Under the pieces are notes generated by a model that was not told where the DNA came from, did no database searches, and saw only the letters and a list, made by a program, of their open reading frames with translations. 64,000 nucleotides of DNA, taken from assembly GCA_001949185.1 (NCBI GenBank), contig BDGG01000016.1:852277-916276 (forward strand), given 5' to 3'. Positions 12,900-24,404 of this stretch are shown in pieces. How positions within the stretch are numbered: position 1 is the stretch's first letter; every line of letters starts with the position of its first letter. This DNA comes from Ramazzottius varieornatus (Eukaryota; Tardigrada; Eutardigrada; Parachela; Ramazzottiidae). Position numbers and translations under genes: made by a program.

Positions 12900-15230
12900 C
12901 ACTCGTAATCACCATTACCACTCTCTACTAACATACTGATGTGGTAATAATCAATCAGAGGAATTAATTTAGAACAAAGAATGATCCGCACTACGATGGA
13001 TCATCTCTCTAATCGAACGGATTATCCCGGCGATATGTCGTACTTCTTTGCCGCTTGATGAAACATCTGTAAAGAAACATTACGTTACACGTCGGCTTGA
13101 TCTACCTTGATCGACTAAGATTTGCATAACTCAGCACACTTACCAGATATCAACGAGAACCTATGCGTGGATCCATACAGGTGACGACGCGTGCCTGGTG
13201 AGATCCCATTCAAGCGAATAAAATATATTCTACCTTTCTTTCAGTTGTACCGTAATCTGCATCACGGATAATTGGATACCAAAGCTGGACGTGAACAAAT
13301 CAATCGAATCAGCTGATCATTCAGGTGGCGCGCGTCTCTAGTGTTATATTAGGTGCAGAAGTATGATTTGTTGCTCCTGGAAACACGTCAACTTCAAAAA
13401 TTCATAGTGACACTCCCTCTTGTTCTTTTCTCTTGAAGTATTTTTACAGTCGCTCTCTCAACTCCAAGCTATCGTTTAGCGTCCGCTAACCCAAATTTGT
13501 CAGCTTCGGGGTAGGGCAGGAATGATTTTGTCTGAATCATGGACAGCCAAAATTGTGGGCGATTCAAGTGTTTGAATTTTCTCAAGGCATCCCAAACAGG
13601 CGCTAAGATATGCTTCGTTTCTCGTAATGAAGCAGTTAACGATTGAACCGTAGGAGGTTGGGTAGATCTTCTCCCCTCTGGAGATTTCTAGGCCGGAAGT
13701 CACCCCTTGGGAAGAGCGAAACTGAAGTTGGACAACAACGTCCAGAGGGAGTATGTCAAATTCGTTCCTTTCTGAACTCTTGCTAGACCCTTAAGAATTT
13801 TTGAAGTGTTTTGCTAAAATCCTCGCTGGGCATTTAGACATAACCAGAAGGGAAAAAGATCAAGAAGTTTGATACCCCGCTTACTTCGCGCACCGTGCGA
13901 TGACCGCAAATTTTGCCTCTCCATAACCTCCCGTTTCTGAATAAGTGTGAACTGATTTTCGATTGCATTGTCACTAGATGGGCGTGGCATCGTGATACGC
14001 AGTTACCAGTTAAAAACCAGGGGGCTTGTAGCTGTGAATCGCGACAGTGCTGTGAATGAGACCACTACAACCAGCATAAAAAGGCTATTTAACAGTTAAC
14101 CCGATTTAATCAAGCACGCATAAATCAGGGAGTAATTTGATTGTCCAAGCTCGTCTTTTTCAAGCATCTTTCTAATGTTCGTCCTCAGCCCTGACGTCAG
14201 CAATCACATGTCGGGTTATCAACTAGGGTTGCTTACGAAACGCAGCCAAAGACTGGGCTCTGTAAAACGTTCTCAGGCAAAAACCGCATGTTTCGAAGGA
14301 GCTGAATTACCGCAGGAAATTTTGAATCATGCGGGGCACCAAAGGAAAATTATGGTTACTGTCTGATTGCTATCTTACAGTCTAGACCGCTTTAAAATCC
14401 TTCCGCCCGGCATAACGATAGCTGCAGACTAAACCTCTCTGCAACGGGGAAGAATGATGAAAAAACTTACCGGCGACCAAACGAAATCATTCGGTCAACT
14501 CAAAGCACTACTGCTGCAAGTCAGCTCCAAAGTGCACATTGAACAAAACGCTTCCGCAAAACTGCAGGAGGTGAAACTGGAAACTCTCCTTCCCACACCA
14601 GGAAGAGGGGTCCTGATACTAACGGCTTATTACTATGTCGAAAAATTACAGCACCTCTAGCGAGAAGGAACAATTTCTTCCCCAGAGGCTGGCAAAAATG
14701 GCTACCAAGACTTTCTCGTTTCTGTTCCTCCGTGCTCCTACAGTAAAGGCATGAACACGATGCCGAAAAAAAGACTGAAGTACGTCGCTTGTACGGGTAG
14801 GTAAGCTGCTCAGAAGTTCCGAGGTTCGAAGCTAGGAAAATTTTTTGAAAGTTTTCGACGCAGGAGTAACAAGTCATACTGTACTTCCGCACCTAATAAG
14901 TATCACATCATTTGCCCGCGTCCCAAATGTTTTTCGTAAAAGTGAGTTACTGACGCTAGACCAGATCTGGTTCATGACTTCTCAAAAACTAAACACTTTG
15001 CAGCAGATATTTGTTTCGGGGAAAACTAAGGTTTCGAACAAAACTATGGGGAGTTCGGTAGCTGAAATAAATTTCGGAGATTGTAAAGTCGAATAGATGG
15101 ATAAACAGAATGTCAGAAAAATTCGACCGGAAGGCGATACGAAGCTTCTGAAGTTCACTAAGCTTTTAGATTGCGGCTGTTTGTCCATACTGTTCAAAAG
15201 CTAATATTCGACCGTCAGTTCTTCAGGTTT
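12900..15230. other. Intergenic stretch without recognisable genes
   Basis: Open frames here are short, lack paired splice sites and show no family motif. A degenerate half-copy of the hairpin repeat (GGTGGCGCGCGTC) lies near 13325-13360. Nothing else was supported. Confidence 0.4.
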
Positions 15231-16566
15231 TCACGTCGGCTCAAACCATAAGCCCGATACGGTTGGCCGCATATACGCGATCGCTGAGAGCGGGAATGTC
15301 GTAGGGTGGTCAAGTACTCCGGGCGTGATACCCAGCAGTCTGGCAAAGAAGCCGTAGTCGATCATGTCCAAACTGCGATCAGTCTCATCCATCTGCCATA
15401 TTTACGCCTGTTCTGGGCGGATCCTTGACCTATGGTAGAGAAGAACAATCATCGCATATTTCAACAAGCTCGGGAAATTTATTGGGAATTCGGCAAATGA
15501 TTTTGCGCGGATCGTTATCTCAAGTAGCGCACGTTTACATTCCTGCTGGCTGCGAATGTGCGCCACTTAGGAAAACGATCTGGGTGAATTCATTTGTCGA
15601 CGTCCGAATTGATGCAGAGGGACGGTGAAAATACCTGTGCCGACCAAAAGGACAATAGGCATTCCACATAAACATTTCCGTTGTCGCACGAGATCTTGAC
15701 AGTACACCGTGGCTGTCGGCCCAACTCAGGCAAGTTCGTATAGCCACTGGAGCTGCTCTTTCGGATACGGCCAGAAAACAGACTGAGAAACGGACCTGTC
15801 TCCAAAATGCCATCCACGCCACACGCATCTCTCAAAAAAAGGCTCATGGTCCTCAGCACGCTGTAGGCTGCGATCGGCCGTGTGTCCAAGAGCCTGGTGT
15901 CTCAAGTTTCTCACCGTTTCATTAGTCACTTCCCGGAGAGGACGCTGTATCCAACACGACCACGAATACCCGTTCATTGCGACGGTCCCCTCATCAAAAG
16001 AAGATACCGACCCATGATCTGGATAAGGGAAATCTGCGATGCGGACCTGGAAAGAACACTGCACGAACCTCATCATCTGGAACTCGTTCAAGAGGAGATT
16101 CGAGGACACAAGGACTGGAGAGGTCGAGAATGGATCCGGAGAACGCCCTTGAATAGCGTGACAGTAGTCAGAGGATGCTGATGGGCATTCAGCACGGCAC
16201 AAGGGCTGCTCTTCCCACAGTCAAAAGTCAGCTTCTCCTTCCTGTACTGGTACAGCCTTTCTCCGATACTGAAAGAAGCCGATACCGTTGTTGAGCAGAG
16301 CAAGGCGCATCAGAGAGTATTTCCAGACACGAAATTCCAGTCAGCTGCCACTGTGCAAAACACTGTAATGGACTGCGGCTTCCAAACAGCATAGGTGATC
16401 ATGTTAAGCTCTGGTATCCTTACCTGCGAAGTCGGTTTCCGGTTGACGGGTCCAAAAATCCAAAAGTTTCTTCGACGAGATGCACGGGAAGACGATGCCG
16501 CAGTTCCGCCAGCGAGTAATTACTACCTATCGGATCATCGTCATTTGAAACATTCACGTCCTCCAT
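15231..16566 (-). CDS. Unrecognised multi-exon protein, possibly F-box-like at its N-terminus
   Basis: The chosen start is at 16566 (MEDVNVSNDDD...). Exon 1 ends at 16424 with a strong CAG|GTAAGG donor after 47 codons plus two bases. A middle exon, roughly 15902-15635, ends ...LSFWSAQ with a phase-0 donor. The last exon, 15392-15231, is in phase and ends ...SGLWFEPT-stop. Between exon 1 and the middle exon the frame breaks repeatedly, so small introns must be placed experimentally. An exon encoding LESPLERVPDDEVRAVFF near 16.07 kb is likely. Residues around HRLPVHLVEETFGFLDP resemble the first helix of an F-box, which is a weak hint only. The intron at 15393-15634 holds a hairpin repeat. It is divergent from the N-BAR gene, with 589 bp between start codons. 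Confidence 0.5.
15482..15607. repeat. Hairpin repeat, single copy
   Basis: Lies in the last intron of the unrecognised gene. Arms are AAGTAGCGCACGTT and AATGTGCGCCACTT. Ends are TTCGGCAAATG and CATTTGTCGACGTCC. Confidence 0.8.
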
Positions 16567-17155
16567 CGCGATGCTGAAGGATCCAGACTCGATCTTCTTC
16601 AAACAAACACGCTGAGACTGAAAACTCGTCGGCCGGAGAAAGTCCTGGACAGAGCAAACAAACAAGAAACTGCCAAAATCAAAGTGCCAAGGAGCAAAAC
16701 CCCAACACTGTCATGGTGTCCATGTCATACTGTACGTTCATCTCATGTCATATTACACAAATCATAGTCTGCCCAGCTGATTGACAGGTTTGTCTTGATT
16801 GGTTAACCCTTAATGCTTTTATCGCTCGTCTGTTTTCCCGCTCTCCAGCTCTCACTGCTTGAACTGCTCCGTAGAGTTTCACTCGACTCCTCCGCACTTG
16901 GCTGAGACATCGAAGTCGGCTCCTCCAACTGCTTCGGAACAGCGTGAGCAGCGGACGAATACGAGAGTCGCCATGCGACAGGTGGAAGGTGCAGGTGAGA
17001 TTGACCGCATGCCTCGTCTCTCTCGTGTCGAACCCGGAGGTACAGTATTACCTCATCCGGCCGCTGTCCGTTCACGAATCGCTGTCTGTGTTACTCCAGG
17101 ATGCTCAGTTAGTTTGCGTTCTTTCTGCACTAGGAAGTCAATTTCTGGAGTATAG

Positions 17156-20100
17156 ATGTCGAATAATAGGCCGGGACGGCATGGCGGAGTTTGCAAGCTG
17201 GGCCACTTCACTTCCGTCTTCACTGAATGCTACAAATCCGTCAACCGCACCGTACAGGTAAGCCAAAACTGTTTTTCCTGTCCTGAATCTCTCCTTGTTG
17301 GCATGCCAAGCTTTTACGTTGTCAGAGTAAAGACAAGCATCATTCCGCTGAAATGGCTCGTTTAATTCGATACGTACGTAATCTTAGGAAGTTTTTTTAT
17401 GTTGCAGAAAACCGAAGAATGTTTTCCTGGGAAGCATCACGCCAACATGTATATCACACCGATCGACGAGGATGTACGGAAGATGACAGACGATGCAAAC
17501 AAGATATCGAAACGACATAAGCGTATCGTTTCCCTTGTCCAGCAATATCTCAGACAGTAAGATTTTGCTGTTTGAGCCAGACTAGTGGTTTGAGCTTTTG
17601 TAAAGACCGTCGATCACTGCACCTCGGAAAAATTCCACCCTTCGAGATCTCAGGTTTGCTGTTTAATAGTGGGCCGATTGCCATGACGAAAGAGTATATT
17701 TACGAAGGTACGGAAAGCTGGAAGAAGCGCACCTCAAGAAGCAACGAGCAAATGCAGCTGGGTTCACAGTTAATCTTCGCCGGACGAGCGTTCGGTGACC
17801 TTACTCTCTATGGTAGGCTACTCAGCTTTCCAAAGTTTAATCATCTCGCAACGAAGTTCAAAAGTTTCTGTAGGTAACGTCATGCTGGACGTTGGAATGG
17901 CACAACAAGACATCGGTCACGAAGAGCTGAAGTTTGTAACGATGACTGCGTTGAGCCTTTTGATACCCATGAAGAACTTCATCAACACCGACCTCCATAA
18001 CATCTCCGTAAGTCCTTCAGACTTCTTACCGGAGCTCGGCAAACAAAATTGGCATGAATGTTTACCAAAGAGACGCACGTTGGCTGTGGAAAACACTGGG
18101 ATCGTGCGCCACTTCGCATAGAACTTGACAAGATCGTTTTCCTGTTGAGTTCGGTGGCCTGTATCGTTTCCAGATTCCGATCCGTATTTGAAGCCTGGCT
18201 CTGTATGGTTGGTATGAATTTCAGAAGCAAAAACAAGCGTTGATGCACAGAAGACTGGAGTTGGATCGGGCTATCGGCAAAGCCAACCGTAGTTCGAGGT
18301 CTGACGACGGCCACTCCGACCAGACCACGGACCCGCAAGCCCAGGCGAGGATCCAGAATGCCCAGACCGCATTTGACCATCAACAGTGCGTCACAAGGCA
18401 GGCTTACTACTCAGTAGAAAAGGAAAAGAAACGCATGATCGTGGCGTTCTTGAGGTTCATAGAGTGCCAGTTGGTCTACATGCGCCGCTGCGCCGCAATC
18501 TCGGAGTCCGTCAAAGCCAACTTGATCAAGTACTACACGAAAAACATTTTCATTCTGTATTTGATAGATCAATATTTTCGGTAAACTGCTTGATTTCAAA
18601 AGATAAAAAGGTTGGTTCCTCCATGTTCTCGCTTTTTCAAAATTAGTAAGGTTGTTTTATCATAGTTTTCCGTCAGTATTATAACCTTCGAGTTTCTGAC
18701 GTACTTTGACGTATTTCTGCGATTTCTTTTCACTATTAATATCTTTACTGAAAATACCACAATCTGTTCTCAGAAGGGGAGCAGCGGTAGATTTTCTGCA
18801 ATAATTTCACGGATATGCTGATTGATGACTGCACACGCCACTGAACGCGTTTCCCCACACGTGTTTCTCATTTTCAGGAAAATGAAGATGGAAAATCTGG
18901 GTGATCTTCAATGGCCAGACTCGAACTTCCCCTACGTCAAGATCCTCAACGACGAACCGCCCGTAGTCTGCCCAGAACCCGTCTACGCCAAGATCCCTCC
19001 CAAGCCAGCCGGTGACGGGACCGCCTTTGGCGGTATCTTCCCCATGAAGTTAAAAGATAGGAACAAAGACAAGCACCACTCCACTTCCGACTCCACCCAG
19101 ACCGCTTCCGGATTGAACAAACGCCGCAAAGATGAGGACGCTCTCGACAGCCCCGAAACGGAGTTCGACATCGGACCTCACAAAGTCGTACCTCGTAAGA
19201 ACACCTTCCAGATAGATCATAAACGTAACGATGGTCCAGAGGACGCTGCAAGCTCACAGAAACTTGACAAGTCAAAGTCGGCCAAGAGTGTCAAGTTCGA
19301 AGACTGTTTCCGTATACCGGGTCTTCATAAGAAACACGTTGAGAAAGAGGAAGAAGGCGCTGATAAGGAAGAAGAATACACCACAGTCATCGAGCAAACC
19401 AAAAAAGTGACACAGACTAGTACAGGCTCGAATAAGGTCGTTGAGACGAAGAAAGTCACACAGACTAGTACAGGAAATCATAAGGAGAACAGAGCCTCGC
19501 AGAATAACACTTCAGCTGTAAAGGACTCGATGACAGGTCCGACTCACGAGGATGCCGGAAGTACAGGGTCGGAAGAAGCACAAGATAATGTGGTGAAGCG
19601 AACCTTGACGGGTTCGATCAACAACATCAAGAAAACTCTAGGGTCCCTTCGATCGAGTTTCAAGAGGACGAACCCAGACCAGAATAGTGAGACCGCGCTT
19701 ATTGAAGAGCCGCAGCAAACTGACGAGAACCCATATGTAGACCAAGCACAGGACAACACGTTTTTCGACACGGACCATAACCGGGAAGAACCCTTTCAAA
19801 CGGATGGTGCACAGGCTGAGACACAAGATGGTGGGACTGGGATGGAAGGAGGAAATTTCCGGGATGAACCCCAAGCTAAGTTATCGGGAGGCAGAGCTAC
19901 GAAGGAAGCCTTGACCAATATTCCGGTGAAGGGCGGTAGATTTTCGAGCGCTGGTCAAGTTGATCCTCGGCCTCAAAGCGAAGTCCGAAAGAAGACCGAT
20001 GAAAACGTCCAGGCTGATGTGATCTCTCGGGAAGGAAGGCAGAGTAAACAGTCAAAACATAAGCACGAGAGTATGAAGAACACCGATGAAAACACACAAG

Positions 20101-20816
20101 TTGAAAATCAGGAAGCTGCTAAAGAAAAGAAACATTCAAAGCACAGTCACGGTAAGACGAAGCACAGCAAGGATGAGAACGTCCAGGCTGAGCAGGAGGC
20201 CGATGGTGAAGGACAGGAAGAAGAAAGAAGGAAAGGCTCGAAGCATAAGCATTCCAGGGATAAGGATGAAAATGTACAGGCGGAAGCTGATGACATTCGG
20301 GATGTGTCCAATGAGAAGAAACACTCGAAGGCCAAACATGAAAAACCGAAGCGAATTTCAAAAGACGAGAATACGCAGGTCGAGACTGCCGCTGAGGGAG
20401 AAGGGAAGGAAAAGAAACACACGAAAATAAGTACGGATGAGAATATTCAGGCCGAAGATGTTGTGCCGGAAGACGAAGAAGGAACCCACGACCAGCATTC
20501 GAGACATAAACATGAGAAAACAAAGCACAAGAAACACCGCAGAAGCCACAAGCATAAGTCGAAAGAGAAAGAGCTGAAACATGACTATGAGAACGAAGGA
20601 ACCGAAACCGCTGATTTGGGTGAACCGAAACCTCAAGCCGAGAAGGTTTCCGTGGAGGAATTGGACAATGGAGTATCGATGGGGAAAGCGGAAGTGCCGC
20701 TGACAGACATGCCCGAACAACCTTTCCCCAAGAAGAGAGTATCGAAGAGTATTGTGGAAGTTGTGATTCATTCACAGAGACCTTCGGCTGTCTCACTTCA
20801 CCAAACTCCCAAATAA
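17156..20816 (+). CDS. Endophilin-B-like N-BAR protein with long charged repetitive C-terminal tail, no SH3
   Basis: Six exons close in phase: 17156-17257, 17408-17556, 17670-17812, 17874-18007, 18225-18529 and 18878-20816, giving 923 residues. The first ~270 residues match the SH3GLB/endophilin-B BAR pattern: FGDLTLYG…AQQDIG, then ISFLTPLRNF-like LSLLIPMKNFI, then MHRRLELDRAIGKAN, then QTAFDHQQCVTRQAYYSVE. The family bends membranes as a dimer through this domain. A C-terminal SH3 domain is expected next. Instead one exon encodes ~645 low-complexity residues rich in K, E, H and D. It has two VTQTSTG units and six DEN(V/T/I)Q(A/V)(E/D) units spaced about 24-33 residues apart, separated by KHSK/KHK blocks. 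The tail is predicted to be disordered and shows no membrane helix. An AATAAA overlaps the stop codon. The N-BAR call is firm at family level. The subfamily is inferred. Confidence 0.85.
18031..18145. repeat. Hairpin repeat, degenerate
   Basis: Lies in intron 4 of the N-BAR gene. CTCGGCAAAC and CGTGCGCCACTT are recognisable. The right terminus is lost. Confidence 0.6.
19400..19475 (+). repeat. Direct duplication encoding two K-VTQTSTG units
   Basis: Two near-identical segments of about 27 bases (AAAGT[GC]ACACAGACTAGTACAGG) about 57 bases apart lie inside the tail exon of the N-BAR gene. They encode a serine/threonine-rich motif. They show that the tail grew by local duplication. Confidence 0.7.
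19998..20457 (+). repeat. Six-unit degenerate repeat encoding DEN(V/T/I)QxE
   Basis: Units begin near 19998, 20083, 20171, 20265, 20365 and 20437. The core heptapeptide is DENVQAE or DENTQVE. Spacers are Lys/His-rich (KHSK, SKHKH). The coding triplets for the same residues vary at third positions, so the peptide rather than the DNA is conserved between units. Confidence 0.85.
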
Positions 20817-20873
20817 ACGAAACAACTTGATCAGAATTTTACACATGAGCAGTTTACTTTCTGGAGAACTGTA

Positions 20874-22355
20874 CTACATAGCGTTTGCATTTTCCACGTC
20901 GACCATGTCCGATTTTGAAAACTTGTATTCTTCGATGGCCTGTTCTACCATGTCTCTTGCGTTTTCGATTTGCTCTTTCAGGTCCGCGTTGAACGGCTCG
21001 AAGTCCAGCGTGTATTTCCTTCGTCTGAAGAGTCCTTCGTACTTTTCGGCGACACAGTCCAGCATCTCTTCGTCAACCTCCGCGTTGATGAATTCTAGGA
21101 TTTTTCTCAGTTCTTCTTTCTTGTTTTTCATGAGATCTTCAAAGTGGACAACGTGAAGAGTCAGCGGGTTCTGCGACAACCTATCGAACCGACACTTCGA
21201 ATACAGAAATCAATAAAAGGGTCATCGCCAAACGAATTCAGCCACACTGTTTTCCCAAGCAGCGCATGCTCTTTACCAATAACAATGTAAACGTGCGCCA
21301 CTTAACAAAACGATCTAGGTGAAACCATTTGCCGACGTCCCAATCAAGCACAATGCTTTGTAGCGTTCAGCTAACCAGTATTCATTCAGGTCCTTCCATT
21401 CGTTGATGGCTCTTGGAGCAAAATATTCCCATTCTGAAAGCAGATTTCTGTTACCAAAAACTAAGGCGAGTGGAAAAGGGGAAAGCTAGCCTTGCCTCTC
21501 GTGTCGTAAGATTCGCCTTTGGCGATGCCGGTATGAGTTCGTGTTTTGTACTGATTCCACTTGGCTAAGATAGCATCTTCCGGCTTCCTTATCAGAAGAA
21601 TAGCTTTCTGGTAATTATGCTTGGTGGCTTTCTTTCCGAATGTGTGAGTCTTGATGACGATGACTTTCTGGTCATTGACGAGCTCGCCATAGAATCCTCC
21701 GTTGTAAAGCTCGTTATCTGGGTATGATGAACCCGTCCAAATTCCTGTAGAAAATACCATGTAGGACGTATTGTTTAACGTTATGATTGTGCGAATGATA
21801 TGAGCGCTTTGCCAGCTACTGAGATGTTTGAGATCGTTAGGAAGCGGAATTATCAAATTAACCTGTTGCTTGTTCGATGGCTCCTCGTAACCAAGTGTTC
21901 CCGGAGCCAGTGAAAGACGCAAGGGCAATTTTTGGGAGTGGATCCGGTGAGAAATTCACTTTGCTCCGGCACGGTCGCATCTGGGGAGGTAACTGTGGAC
22001 CGATGGGACCTTCATCCCGCATTCCTCCCAAAGGGAGGATGGAAATCGTTGAAGCCAGGATGATAGCGGCCGTCAGCAGCGTGGAAACTGCGACACACCA
22101 TTTGCATCGGACTTGATGGAGAGCGGTCGATAGGAAGAACTTTACTCGACTTAGAATTTCTGATCCGGAGCGATGGAGATTAGCAAAAGCAGGGCGCTTG
22201 GTGGATGCATCGTCCAGTAAACCGGCTTCATGGGCACTCCACACCTCATCCTTCTCTTTGAAGCCCATAGTCAGCTCCGGAAGGCCACTGGGATTATCAG
22301 ACGGATTCGCGTCAAGCGGAGTTTTCTCGCTGCTTTGTGGTGTTGTCGCAAGCAT
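20874..22355 (-). CDS. WSCD-family type II membrane sulfotransferase, without WSC domains
   Basis: Four exons close in phase: 22355-21863, 21744-21496, 21433-21352 and 21180-20874, giving 376 residues. A transmembrane anchor lies at about residues 100-120 (WCVAVSTLLTAAIILASTI), so the catalytic domain should face the Golgi lumen. The PAPS-binding 5' loop is seen in LASFTGSGNTWLRGAIEQATG. It is followed by family-typical GIWTGSSY…LYNGGFYGE, VIVIKTH, AILLIRKPEDA and LHVVHFEDL. Human WSCD1/2 carry two WSC domains between anchor and catalytic domain. Here only about 40 residues separate them. The exon 2 donor is AG|GCAAGG, a GC-AG intron. The stop codon faces the N-BAR gene's stop, with 57 bp between. 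Substrate unknown. Confidence 0.85.
21224..21342. repeat. Hairpin repeat, single copy
   Basis: Lies in the last intron of the sulfotransferase gene. Arms are AAGCAGCGCATG and ACGTGCGCCACTT. The right end is TTTGCCGACGTCCCA. Confidence 0.8.
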
Positions 22356-23093
22356 CGTCAACGTCGCATGAGATCCGACGCTGGAATCTTCTGACGTTCA
22401 TTCCGCTTAATGCTTTCTTTAGTTTACTGTACATTGAAGACCATCGAAGCTTCCGCGGTCAAGGACATGCCTTCTGGCGGAAACAGGTTTTTGTTCACGT
22501 TTACGTCCACTCGCATCAATGATGTGCTGTCATGTTTAGCGGCTCTCAATGGCGCCACCTGCGGACACCCGGAGGTTGACCAGGGCGTACGTAGTATGTA
22601 CAGTGAGTCGTACACTTCTTTGGACGAACCTTGCTGACGTCATCCACCATTGACTGCAATGGATGATCTCATGGCTCACGCTCAAAGATCATAGTGCGTG
22701 CTATGGCCCCGGGGGGACTAGTGTCACAGCGGGCGCCGTTCCAGGTACACATTTTCTGGTGGAGAATATGACGTCATGACCTAGTCTGAACTTCATTTTG
22801 GATAGCTAAACGTTCCGAATGTTCGCCTCGTTCTGTTGATTGATGCCCAGCTGACTGCACAGCCCGTTTTGTATTTGACAACGTGGTCTACCAATTCGAC
22901 GGTCCAACGTCGTCGCTCCACAATCGACTGCGAACATCGATGACGTAAGTACGGAATTTATTTTGTTGCGAAAATATGGCCAATTTTCACTTGCTAGTGG
23001 TCCAACCACTGATTTTCTTCGGAATCTTGTGAATCGTTTCGATACCCTTCGCGACCCTATGTGTTTCAATGCTCCAGGTATAGTAGACTGTGT
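22356..23093. other. Intergenic segment upstream of the sulfotransferase
   Basis: This should hold the sulfotransferase promoter. Two TGACGTCA-type sites (CTGACGTCATC near 22634, ATGACGTCATG near 22769) are seen. No gene was found. Confidence 0.35.
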
Positions 23094-23376
23094 GATGGTG
23101 CCGACTAACAACTTGGAGCGTCAGATCGAGATGCTGTGGAACTACGAGCCTATCAGCGAGTTGGAGGTAGAAGCACTGTGCGCCAAGGTTCGGAGGAAGG
23201 GAATGTACAGACGATCGACTCACATGTTACCATCTACGGAGACATACACGGAAAATCATACGGACCTCAAAGAGCTACCCGAAATGGGTGGAGAGTCTGG
23301 GGACGTACCGGAAACGAATTACCTCTTCAAAAGGGACTTCTTCGATACCACCGGACACACCTGGTTTTGTGAATAA
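23094..23376 (+). pseudogene. Truncated, frameshifted copy of protein phosphatase 4 catalytic subunit N-terminus
   Basis: Family matches come in order but in two reading frames. LERQIEMLW…ELEVEALCAKV is followed by a frame change to EEGNVQTIDSHVTIYGDIHGK (containing the GDIHG metal-binding motif). The frame then returns to DLKELP…GDVPETNYLF. PP4c normally continues with MGDFVDRG. Here the site reads KRDFFDTTGH and stops at 23376, so the metal-coordinating core and about two thirds of the enzyme are missing. No intron is seen within the copied part, which fits a decayed retrocopy, though a decayed genomic fragment is possible. No functional phosphatase can be made. Confidence 0.8.
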
Positions 23377-23379
23377 GAT

Positions 23380-24404
23380 ATAAATCGGTTGATGCGTAGG
23401 CCAGCAATCTGATCAACACCGTCTGCTGGTTTATGTGTGAAGAACGTCCCAGAAAGTCCCTGACAGCTTGTCGAGCAGCAAGGGGAACGCAGAAAGCCTG
23501 CAAAAGTCACAGAAGATCTTGCGTCGGTGCAGATGATGGCGGTTTGCTTGCCTAGCTTGTCAGCCTCTTGACGCGGCAATTCTCGAACAAGATTAGACAG
23601 TCGTGACTCACCTCAAATCATAGACTGAAGAGATAAGAGAACAGGCACCAGCAGTATATCAGTTCAAGAGAGGGAGAGAGAGAAAGCAATTCAGTACGAA
23701 GGATCACCATCCGATAATGAAGATTAAATATTATGAGTCACGAAGTTACGATATCGCACTTGTACCGGCGCAGTGCATTGCAGCATGGCAAGTGCATCTG
23801 GTGCACAACCTCATGCACATGAATACAAATCTGAATGGCGTGCTGTGTTATGTACAAAGGCCGAGCGCATTCCATCACGCACCTACAAAAACTGCACAGT
23901 GTGCAGTACCGAACAGAGGTTCTTGGATGATTTTGGCCTGTCCTTGGACACTACAAACCGTGTATCTTGTCTCCACCAATATTCAACACGCTGTGACACT
24001 TTTCTCAGCGCGGCAGCGAACGAGCAGCGAAGCAGCCAGCTGTTCTGACGCACTCTGCAAAGATCAAGGTAGACGTCACAAGGTGAACGTCGCCCCAGTT
24101 TCAGCAAAAATAGAAATCACGTCCTCTGCCATTACGATCTCGTTTTTCCCGTAACATCATCTGTGTCATTACTCATCAGTCCAATCCGCTCGAAGGGAAA
24201 GTGCGTTACGGATACCGCAATCATCCACGATAAGTTTAGAATGGCTGGAGGAGGACATGGCTGATTCAATACGTGAATAGCTCGTGCTTGCAGGATGAAG
24301 TCATCGCGACGATAAGGTAAGTCAGTCATACAAAGTTAGCAAATTGTTATTGCAGTGTACCTTTTGCAAACGCAGTCTCTCTTACAGTCGAAAGTCGTAT
24401 TAGC
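23380..24404. other. Non-coding segment before the penta-EF-hand gene
   Basis: A short purine run (GAGAGAGGGAGAGAGAGAAAG, near 23670) and no supported exon. A possible untranslated leader of the downstream gene lies near its 3' end. Confidence 0.35.

Noticed and set aside
23094-23376. A functional PP4 phosphatase gene
   Set aside because: Frame changes, loss of the MGDFVDRG motif and an early stop leave no catalytic domain.
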